Below, piece after piece: positions 6,413 through 13,055 of a stretch of DNA of 15,891 nt. The stretch is taken from contig URIT01000073.1 of the NCBI GenBank assembly GCA_900547945.1, forward strand, positions 1 through 15,891, read 5' to 3'. Below the pieces are notes generated by a model. The model was given only the letters and a program-made list of their open reading frames with translations, ran no database searches and was not told the origin of the DNA. Source of the stretch: an uncultured bacterium. Lineage in GTDB: Bacteria; Verrucomicrobiota; Kiritimatiellia; RFP12; UBA1067. Every line of letters begins with the position of its first letter. Position 1 is the first letter of the stretch. The position numbers and the translations under genes were made by a program.

Positions 6413-8386
6413 AGCGACCGGGACTGCCTCAACTTCGCCGGGCGCGGCGGCATCGTCTTCGAGGGCCCGGTGTGGCTCGGCGGCACCCGGGCGCTGGAGT
6501 TCCGCTACGGCTTCGTGGACTTCAACCAATGCCCCCTGACGGTCGCGCAGACGGGGAACGCGGCCTTCCGCCTTGTCGAACTCGGCGTCACCGGCTTCCG
6601 CTCGGTGGACGTTGAAAGCGGGTACTTCGGGCTCGAGAGCGGGACGGGCGCGGACAAGACGACGGCCGCGAACGCCATCACGGTCCACGACGCGGCCGGT
6701 TTCTGGCTCAACAGCACAAAGGCATACGACCCGCGCGCGCTCGTCTTCGGGAAGGGGACGACGTTCCGTGTCGGCGGGAACGCGGCGACCATCGAGCCGG
6801 GCCCCCTGACGGGCGTTGACGGCTGGAGCGGACCGATTTCGTTTGCGGACGACCTCGCCATTCGGTTCGATGCGCGTGGGAAGCCGCTCAACCTCGCCGG
6901 CCCCGTCTCGGGCGTGGGCAGTCTGCGCGTGACGGGCGGCGGCTACCTCCAGCTGAACAACCCGGGGAACAGTTTTGTGGGCGGTCTTTCGGTTCAGGGC
7001 GTGACGGCAGCCGGGTCGGACGAGCTGAACGTGACGGGCGGCGTGACGGTGGCGGAGGGGCCTGCGGCCGCGACCTCCGCGCAGGGCGTCATCCCCGTGG
7101 ACGGCGGGGCGCTCACCCTCAAGGACGCGCGCCTGACGGTGGCCGCCGACCGCGTTCTCGACCTCCCCGATCTCGTGGCGGAGGGGAAGGTCGTCGTCTC
7201 CGGGGTGACGGCCGTCACGTCCTTCAAGTCCCTCACCAAGAAGGCGCCGGGGACGCTGACCGTGTTCGGCCCCGCGAAGATCCTCGGCGACGCCGACATC
7301 CAGGAAGGGACGCTCCGCTTCGGGACGCGGCCGGACGTGGCCGGGCTGAACTGGCACTACGCCTACGGGACGGCGGGGGGCCACACGACCGCCGCCCTGC
7401 CGGCGAACGTGGCGTGGCAGGGCGTGGACCGGCGCGGCGTCTCCTATGCCTACGAGGACTGGAAGACGACGGTAGGGACCAACAACGCCCCCACGCACCT
7501 CCAGTGCCACTACTACACGGGGTACATCAAGGTGCCGGGCGAGCCGGGGACGTCGGTGACGTGCAACTTCATCTCCAGCATCGCGCGCTATTCGTCCCTC
7601 GTGATCGACGGGCAGTACGTGACCAAGGTGAGCGACAACAAGGACGAACTGACCGGAACGACCCTTGGCTACAAACGCTGCGTCGTGGGGCCAACGGTCA
7701 CGCTTGGGGCGGGCTGGCACGCGATCCTCGTCTTCATGGGGAACTACTGGGACACGACGGCGGGGGGCGTGGCGTGCGACAATCCGGTCTGGCCGGTGAA
7801 CTTCGGCTTCGGCGTCGACTGGCAGGGCCGCCGCGAGGCCAACACGGCCAACTACGTGAAGCTGCTCGATCCGGGCGACGGGTCGTTCCTGCGGACGGCG
7901 GTGGACGAGGCGGAGAAGGCGACGCTCGACCCGACGCCGTTTCGCCCGACGTTCCACGGCGCGGTCGCGTTCGGCCCCGGCGCCGCGCTCGACGTCAACG
8001 ACGCGCCGCCCTACACGCCGGTCGTCTTTCCCGAGCTGAAGGGGCTGCCGACGATCCGCCGGGGCGCCGTGACGGTGACCTCGCCCACCTGGACGATCCG
8101 GGCCTCCGACTTCGCCGCAGGCGTGAAGCCGCTGACGGTCGAGGCGGGCGCGTCGCTCACGTTCGCCGAGGGGACGGCGTTCGCGTTCGAGGGCGACTTC
8201 GACGCGCTCCCGCACGCGGGCGCGGACAAGGCGCGCCGCCTCGTCAGCACGGCGGGCGGCACGATCGGCAACCTCCCGGCGCCCGCCGGGCGCGTCGGCA
8301 CGAGCGACTGGTACGTCCGGCCCTCCGCCGACGGAAAGGGCTATGACATCTGCTACGCGCGCGGCATGGTGTTCGTCCTGCGCTAG
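6413..8386 (+). pseudogene. C-terminal part of the amber-interrupted secreted beta-repeat/PA14-like protein
   Basis: The frame continues in register directly after the TAG (SDRDCLNFAGRGG...) for 657 codons without another stop, so it is the same gene as 5402-6412. The first possible internal start is a GTG at 6470 with no convincing ribosome site and no signal peptide, so independent translation is unlikely. Counting from the ATG at 5402, beta-strand repeats recur near residues 503 (GVGSLRV...NSFVGGLSV) and 613 (APGTLTV...IQEGTLRFGT). A PA14-like carbohydrate-binding sandwich lies at about 690-825: YYTGYIKVPGEPGTSV, SSLVIDGQYV and VTLGAGWHAILVFMGNYW. The protein ends in DICYARGMVFVLR, matching the tail of the protein ending at 3206. 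Codon use is as in neighbours, and there are no frameshifts, so the lesion is recent, recoded, or a sequencing error. Confidence 0.7.
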
Positions 8387-8406
8387 GGGGGCGCACGAGG
8401 GAGGGT

Positions 8407-8495
8407 CGCAACTCGTTGCGGCCGAACGGGGACACGGACGCGCGGGAGCGCGTCCCTCCCGGGCGGTGGGCACAATGAATTGCGTCCCTCCCGGG
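8407..8495 (+). repeat. Intergenic hairpins and direct repeat upstream of the ATPase gene
   Basis: The 161-bp gap 8387-8547 holds three structures. CGCAAC/GTTGCG (8407-8412 and 8415-8420) is an inverted repeat with a 2-nt centre. GGACGCGC/GCGCGTCC (8436-8443 and 8448-8455) is a perfect 8-bp stem around GGGA. The 14-mer GCGTCCCTCCCGGG occurs at 8450-8463 and again at 8482-8495. No U-tract follows the stems, so they are not standard intrinsic terminators. They look like copies of a dispersed palindromic repeat, or a rho-independent-like barrier to exonucleases at the end of the upstream mRNA. Confidence 0.7.
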
Positions 8496-8504
8496 GCCTG
8501 ATTT

Positions 8505-8513
8505 TGCTATACT
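8505..8513 (+). promoter_or_regulatory. Extended -10 promoter element (TGCTATACT)
   Basis: TGC followed by TATACT fits the extended -10 pattern TGnTATAAT. No good -35 hexamer is placed 17 bp upstream (TCCCTC at 8485-8490). The box ends 34 nt before the ATPase ATG. Transcription should start near 8520, giving a leader of about 28 nt that includes the AGGAGA ribosome site (8533-8538). Confidence 0.65.
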
Positions 8514-8547
8514 TCTCCGCCGTTGGTTTCACAGGAGAATTCGTCAC

Positions 8548-10758
8548 ATGTCGTTCCGCTCTTCTCAACCCTTGCTCAAGTGCCAGTTCGCGCACCGGCT
8601 TCCGGGGCGCGTGCGCATCGTCTGCCGCGCGGTGAAGTACCTGTCGGCCGAGCAGACCGATCTGGAGGACCATTTCTCGCAGCTGCGCGGCGTGCGGTCG
8701 CAGCGCATGAACTGCGCGGCGTCCAGCGTCGTCCTCACCTACGACCCGGAGGCGGTGAACGACGGGGAGCTGCTGGAGTCGGTCGAGAGCCTGATCCAGA
8801 TCCACTCGCTGAGCGCGCTTCGCAAGGAACGCGAGGAGCGCAACCACCTGCTCGTCCAGGAACGCGACCTGCACGAGGAGACGCTGCCCACCATGCTCAC
8901 GCGGGCGGGGATCGCGGGGGCGCTGCTCGTGGGTTCGTGGATCTGCAGGCGGGCCGTGCCGGCGACCATTCTCGGGCGTCTGCTCTCGCCGACCGGCTTC
9001 GGGGCGCTGGCCCTTGCGGGGCCGATCTTCCGCAGCGGCATCGGGGCGCTTGTGCGCACGTTCCTGCCGAACGCGGACACGCTGAGCGCGCTCGCGGTCG
9101 TGTCGAGCGTCGCGTCGGGGCGTGCGGGGTCGGCGCTCACGGTGCTGCTCCTCCACGACCTCGCGGAATCGCTCACGGCCTACACGATGAACCAGACGCG
9201 CAACGCGATCCGCGACATGCTGTCGGTGGACGGCGAGGAGGCGTGGCTGTCGGCGGACGGCGAGCCGGGGACGCCGCTCGTGCGGGTCGCCGTCTCGGAG
9301 CTGCGCCCGGGCAGCTTCATCGTCGTCCACACGGGCGAGAAGATCGTCGCGGACGGCGAGGTGGTCTCGGGGCGCGTCCTCGTCGACCAGTCGTCCATCA
9401 CGGGCGAGTTCGCCCCCGCGCCGCGCGAGGCGGGCGGCAAGGTCTACGCCGGCACGCTCGTTGTGGACGGCACGGCGACCGTGCGCGTCGAGTCCGTCGG
9501 CGAGGGCACGGCCGTCTCGCGCATCATCCGCATGGTCGAGGACGCCGAGGGGAAGAAGGCGGAGATCCAGACGTATGCGGACCGCTTTTCCGCCGCGCTC
9601 GTGCCCGTCAACATCACGCTCGCGCTCGCCGTCTTCTTCTGCACGAAGGACGTGAACCGCGCGCTGAACATGCTCGTGATCGACTACTCCTGCGGGATCC
9701 GCCTCTCCACGGCGGCGGCCCTCTCCGCCGCGATCTCCACGGCGGCCCGCAACGGCGTGCTCATCAAGGGCGGCGGATCCCTCCAGACCCTCACCGAGGC
9801 GGACACGCTCATCCTCGACAAGACGGGCACGCTCACGGAAGGCAAGCCGCGCGTCACGTCGATCGCGACCGTCTCGGGTGCATACTCCCGCGAGGAGGTG
9901 CTGGCGCTCGCGGCGGCGGCGGAGGAGACGAGCCGCCACCCGATGGCGAACGCGATCCTCGCCCAGCTCCAGCGCGTGGGCGGCAGGATCCCGCGCCACC
10001 AGGAGGTCCACACGGTCGTGGGGCGCGGCGTGTGGACGAAGGTCGGGCGCAAGACGGTGCGCGTCGGCTCGAAGCGCTTCCTCAACGAGGCGGGCATCCA
10101 CACGCACCCGATGCGCGACCAGGCCTCGAAGCTCTTCGCGAACGGCGAGAGCGTCGTCTACGTGGCGAGCGGCACGGAGATCGTGGGCCTCATCGGCATC
10201 CGCGACCCGCTGCGCGAGAACATGAAGAAGGCGCTGAACCGTCTGCGCCTCGGCGGCGTGGACGACATCCTGCTCCTCACGGGCGACCAGGAGCAGCAGG
10301 CGGACGTCGTGGCGCGGCGCCTCGGGCTGGACGGCTTCGAGTCGGAGCTCATGCCGGAGGACAAGGCGAAGGTCATCCTGCGCCTGCAGGCGGGCGGGAA
10401 CGGCGTCGTCATGGTCGGCGACGGCATCAACGACGCGCCGGGCCTCGCCTACGCCGACGTGGGCATCGCCCTCGGTAAGACGCGCACGGACGTCGCGATG
10501 GAGGCGGCGGACATCACGATCGCCGGCGACAACGCGATGCTGCTCCCGGCGACCTACGGTCTCGCCCGGCACACGATGGGGGTCATCCGCCAGAACTTCT
10601 TCGTCTCGGTGGGCGTGAACACGGTCGGCCTCCTGCTCGGCGGCCTCGGCCTCATCCCCGTCATCGTGGGCGCCACCCTGCACAACGCGAGCACGATCCT
10701 CGTCGTGGGCAATTCGCTGCGCATCTTTTTCTACGACATGCACGAGACGAAAAGATGA
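8548..10758 (+). CDS. Heavy-metal-type P-type ATPase with HMA_2-like N-terminus
   Basis: A 736-residue P1B-like cation-transporting ATPase of the cytoplasmic membrane. Residues about 10-80 (HRLPGRVRIVC, LRGVRSQRMN, SVVLTYDPE) resemble the HMA_2 domain and lack a CxxC metal site. Hydrophobic segments follow from about residue 116. The actuator motif is TGEF (285-288; usually TGES, with Glu287 kept). The phosphorylated aspartate is D424 in DKTGTLT, the nucleotide-domain HP pair is H464-P465, and the hinge GDGIND is at 624-629. The C-terminal membrane region ends with HNASTILVVGNSLRI, as in P1B pumps. The usual CPx ion-site motif is replaced by DYSCGIRLSTA (D379-C382 onward), so the transported metal cannot be predicted. 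AGGAGA lies 9 nt before the ATG. The TGA stop overlaps the promoter of the next small gene. Confidence 0.93.
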   Translation: MSFRSSQPLLKCQFAHRLPGRVRIVCRAVKYLSAEQTDLEDHFSQLRGVRSQRMNCAASSVVLTYDPEAVNDGELLESVESLIQIHSLSALRKEREERNHLLVQERDLHEETLPTMLTRAGIAGALLVGSWICRRAVPATILGRLLSPTGFGALALAGPIFRSGIGALVRTFLPNADTLSALAVVSSVASGRAGSALTVLLLHDLAESLTAYTMNQTRNAIRDMLSVDGEEAWLSADGEPGTPLVRVAVSELRPGSFIVVHTGEKIVADGEVVSGRVLVDQSSITGEFAPAPREAGGKVYAGTLVVDGTATVRVESVGEGTAVSRIIRMVEDAEGKKAEIQTYADRFSAALVPVNITLALAVFFCTKDVNRALNMLVIDYSCGIRLSTAAALSAAISTAARNGVLIKGGGSLQTLTEADTLILDKTGTLTEGKPRVTSIATVSGAYSREEVLALAAAAEETSRHPMANAILAQLQRVGGRIPRHQEVHTVVGRGVWTKVGRKTVRVGSKRFLNEAGIHTHPMRDQASKLFANGESVVYVASGTEIVGLIGIRDPLRENMKKALNRLRLGGVDDILLLTGDQEQQADVVARRLGLDGFESELMPEDKAKVILRLQAGGNGVVMVGDGINDAPGLAYADVGIALGKTRTDVAMEAADITIAGDNAMLLPATYGLARHTMGVIRQNFFVSVGVNTVGLLLGGLGLIPVIVGATLHNASTILVVGNSLRIFFYDMHETKR

Positions 10759-10764
10759 TATACT
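10756..10764 (+). promoter_or_regulatory. Extended -10 element overlapping the ATPase stop codon
   Basis: TGATATACT fits TGnTATAAT with one mismatch. Its first three bases are the TGA stop of the ATPase gene. No convincing -35 hexamer is seen (ACATGC at 10736-10741 at 17-bp spacing). It ends 37 nt before the ATG at 10802, similar to the arrangement before the ATPase gene itself. The small downstream gene may thus be transcribed separately as well as by read-through. Confidence 0.55.
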
Positions 10765-10801
10765 AGTGCCGGTTTTCGGAATTCAAGCGAAAGGACTGAA
10801 C

Positions 10802-11074
10802 ATGGCAATTACGACAGATCATCTCATCGGCGCGGCCGTCGGCGTCGGCGTGGCCGCCGCCGGATTCTACCTCTACAGGAAGAACCGGGACAAGGTGGAC
10901 CAGTTCCTCCGCTCCCACGGCATGAACGTGCCCGTGCGCGAGGACAAGCCGCTCGCGACGATGAGCGTGGAGGAGCTTGCGACGCTCAAGGAGAAGGTCG
11001 AGGACCTTCTCGCCGAGCGCGAGGTCGCGGCGAAGGCGGCGGTTCCGGCCGAAAAGGCCGCGGCGGCCCAGTAG
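10802..11074 (+). CDS. Small single-span membrane protein next to the P-type ATPase
   Basis: A 90-residue protein that I cannot assign to a named family. The ATG at 10802 is preferred over an upstream GTG (10766) because AAAGGA at 10790-10795 lies 6 nt before it, and the GTG lies just after the inferred -10 box. Residues about 8-25 (LIGAAVGVGVAAAGFYLY) form one membrane span, followed by basic RKNRDK, so the C-terminal part is probably cytoplasmic. Residues about 54-78 (MSVEELATLKEKVEDLLAEREV) should be an amphipathic helix or coiled coil, and the end is Ala/Lys rich. It lies 43 nt after the ATPase gene and shares its terminator. Small membrane partners of HMA_2-type ATPases are known to me in other bacteria, so an accessory or regulatory role is plausible but inferred. 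Confidence 0.8.
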   Translation: MAITTDHLIGAAVGVGVAAAGFYLYRKNRDKVDQFLRSHGMNVPVREDKPLATMSVEELATLKEKVEDLLAEREVAAKAAVPAEKAAAAQ

Positions 11075-11098
11075 GCCGGTTGCACAGCCAGACAGGTC

Positions 11099-11134
11099 GG
11101 GCGGCGGAGTTCGTTCTCCCCGCCCGCGTTTTTT
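11099..11134 (+). terminator. Rho-independent terminator
   Basis: GGGCGGCGGAG (11099-11109) pairs with CTCCCCGCCC (11116-11125) with one bulged C, around the loop TTCGTT. It is followed by GCG and TTTTTT (11129-11134). It lies 24 nt after the small membrane protein gene and separates the ATPase pair from fhs. Confidence 0.9.
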
Positions 11135-11142
11135 GCTTTACC
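11134..11142 (+). promoter_or_regulatory. Possible weak extended -10 (TGCTTTACC) for fhs
   Basis: TGC plus TTTACC has two mismatches to the TATACT boxes seen elsewhere. It ends exactly 34 nt before the fhs ATG, the same distance as the TATACT before the ATPase gene. Since the strong terminator just upstream should stop incoming transcription, fhs needs a promoter in 11135-11176, and this is the only candidate I see. Confidence 0.3.
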
Positions 11143-11176
11143 GAAAAAAGAGTGGGAGCGGAAGAGAGTGGGAACG

Positions 11177-12943
11177 ATGCAGAAGCTTGACCCGACGAAG
11201 ATGAGGGACTGGCAGATCGCGGAGGCGGCGGAGGCGACGCTGCGCCCCGCGAAGGACCTCGCGGCCGAGCTGGGGCTGAGCGAGGACGAGTGGACGCCCT
11301 ACGGGCGCGTCCTCGCGAAGGTGGACGTGACGAAGGTCCTCCGGCGCCTAGGCGGACGGAAGCGCGCGAAGTACATCGACGTGACGGCCATCACGCCGAC
11401 CGCGCTCGGCGAGGGCAAGACGACGACGACGCTCGGCCTCGTGGAGGGCCTCGGCCGTCTCGGCAAGAAGGTCATCGGCTGCGTGCGCCAGCCGTCGGGC
11501 GGGCCCACCTTCAACATCAAGGGCAGCGCCGCCGGCGGCGGCCTCGCCCAGGTCGTGCCGCTCACGGCGCTCTCGCTCGGCCTCACGGGCGACATCGACG
11601 CGATCACGAACGCGAACAACCTCGCGATGGTCGCGCTCAACAGCCGCATGCAGCACGAGCGCAACCACGACGACGCCTGGCTCGCCGCGCGCGGCCTGAA
11701 GCGCCTCGACGTCGACCCGGACCGCATTCCGTTCCGCTGGGCGATGGACTTCTGCGCGCAGGGCCTGCGCGACATCGAGATCGGGCGCGGCGGCCGGCTC
11801 GACGGCTTCACCTGCCGCTCCGGCTTCTACATCACCGTCGCCTCGGAGGTGATGGCGATCCTCGCGATGGCGACGGACCTGAAGGACCTGCGCACGCGCC
11901 TCGGGCGCATCGTCATGGCGTACTCGAAGTCCGGCGCGCCCGTGACGACGCACGACCTGGAGGTGGACGGCGCGATGTGCGCGCTCCTCGTGAATGCGCT
12001 CCAGCCCACGCTCATGCAGTCGCTGGAGGGCCAGCCGATGTTCGTCCACGCCGGGCCGTTCGCCAACATCGCGATCGGGCAGAACTCGGTCGTCGCCGAC
12101 CGCCTCGCCTGCGCGCTCGGGGACTACGTGGTCACGGAGAGCGGCTTCGCCGCCGACATGGGCTTCGAGAAGTTCTGGAACATCAAGTGCCGCTGTTCCG
12201 GCCTCCGGCCCGACGCCGTCGTGCTCGTCGCGACCGTCCGCGCGCTCAAGGCGCACGGCGGCGCGCCGAAGGTCAAGGCCGGCCTGCCGCTCGATCCCGT
12301 CTACACGCACGAGAACCTCGAACTCCTGGAGAAGGGGTGCGACAACCTGCTCGCGCACATCGACATCATCCGCCGCGCCGGCATCCAGCCCGTCGTGTGC
12401 CTCAATGCGTTCTACACGGACACGGAGGCCGAGCGCGCGCTTGTCCGCCGCGTCGCGGAGGCGGCGGGCGCCCGCTTCGCCGTTTCCGACCACTGGCTCA
12501 AGGGCGGCGAGGGGGCGCGGGAGCTGGCCGAGGCCGTCCTTGCGGCGTGCGACGAGCCGAACGACTTCGCGTACCTCTGCGACCTGGACGAGCCGCTTGC
12601 GGCGCGCATCGAGAAGCAGGTGAAGGAGGTCTACGGCGGCGACGGCGTGGACTTCGAGCCGGCGGCGGCGGAAAAGCTCGCGGCGCTGCAGGCGGATCCC
12701 GAAACGGCGCGTCTGCCCGTCTGCATCGCGAAGACGCAGTATTCGCTCTCGCACGACCCGAACCTCCTCGGGCGTCCGAAAGGGTGGCGCCTGCCGGTAA
12801 GGGACGTGCTGCTGTACCGGGGCGCGGGGCTGGTCGTCCCGGTCGCGGGCGAGATCAAGCTGATGCCCGGCACGTCGGCCTCGCCGGCCTACCGCCGCAT
12901 CGACGTGGACGTCGAGACGGGCCACGTCCACGGGCTCTTCTGA
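11177..12943 (+). CDS. fhs: Formate--tetrahydrofolate ligase
   Basis: A 588-residue cytoplasmic enzyme that joins formate to tetrahydrofolate using ATP, giving 10-formyl-THF for purine synthesis or the methyl branch of the acetyl-CoA pathway (EC 6.3.4.3). The P-loop ITPTALGEGKTTTT has G78-E79-G80-K81-T82. Other family blocks are RQPSGGPTFNIKGSAAGGGLAQVVP, FVHAGPFANIAIGQNSVVADR, DYVVTESGFAADMGFEKFWNIKCR, DHWLKGGEGARELAE and the end IDVDVETGHVHGLF. It is about 30 residues longer than the well-studied clostridial enzymes (about 557-559) and has GPTFNIKG where those have a GPxFGxKG-type sequence, so it belongs to a variant subgroup. The ATG at 11177 is preferred over an in-frame GTG at 11168, with GGAAGAG at 11160-11166 as ribosome site. 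No THF dehydrogenase/cyclohydrolase gene is adjacent. Confidence 0.96.
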   Translation: MQKLDPTKMRDWQIAEAAEATLRPAKDLAAELGLSEDEWTPYGRVLAKVDVTKVLRRLGGRKRAKYIDVTAITPTALGEGKTTTTLGLVEGLGRLGKKVIGCVRQPSGGPTFNIKGSAAGGGLAQVVPLTALSLGLTGDIDAITNANNLAMVALNSRMQHERNHDDAWLAARGLKRLDVDPDRIPFRWAMDFCAQGLRDIEIGRGGRLDGFTCRSGFYITVASEVMAILAMATDLKDLRTRLGRIVMAYSKSGAPVTTHDLEVDGAMCALLVNALQPTLMQSLEGQPMFVHAGPFANIAIGQNSVVADRLACALGDYVVTESGFAADMGFEKFWNIKCRCSGLRPDAVVLVATVRALKAHGGAPKVKAGLPLDPVYTHENLELLEKGCDNLLAHIDIIRRAGIQPVVCLNAFYTDTEAERALVRRVAEAAGARFAVSDHWLKGGEGARELAEAVLAACDEPNDFAYLCDLDEPLAARIEKQVKEVYGGDGVDFEPAAAEKLAALQADPETARLPVCIAKTQYSLSHDPNLLGRPKGWRLPVRDVLLYRGAGLVVPVAGEIKLMPGTSASPAYRRIDVDVETGHVHGLF

Positions 12944-12983
12944 GCGGGCGGGGATTGGGCTTCCCTTTCCGCATGGATTCGGC

Positions 12984-12989
12984 TATAAT
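12984..12989 (+). promoter_or_regulatory. Perfect -10 box (TATAAT) upstream of ppdK
   Basis: TATAAT at 12984-12989 is followed by an inferred leader of about 60 nt before the ATG at 13056. At 17-bp spacing the -35 position reads TTCCCT (12961-12966), a partial match. The leader shows no obvious hairpin. No intrinsic terminator is visible between fhs and this point. Confidence 0.65.
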
Positions 12990-13041
12990 GGCCCGAACTG
13001 AATGAATAGGATGTAAAACGAGACAGAACTAGGTGACAGGC

Positions 13042-13046
13042 AAGGA
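13042..13046 (+). promoter_or_regulatory. Ribosome binding site that decides the ppdK start
   Basis: AAGGA directly abuts an upstream in-frame ATG (13047) but sits 9 nt before the ATG at 13056. Only the latter has workable spacing. The resulting N-terminus MSKATKYVYFFG agrees with the usual start of the family. Confidence 0.7.
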
Positions 13047-13055
13047 ATGACGAGA

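Noticed and set aside
8436..8455. Intrinsic terminator after the second giant protein gene
   Set aside because: The 8-bp stem is perfect but is followed by CTCCCGGG, not a U-tract.
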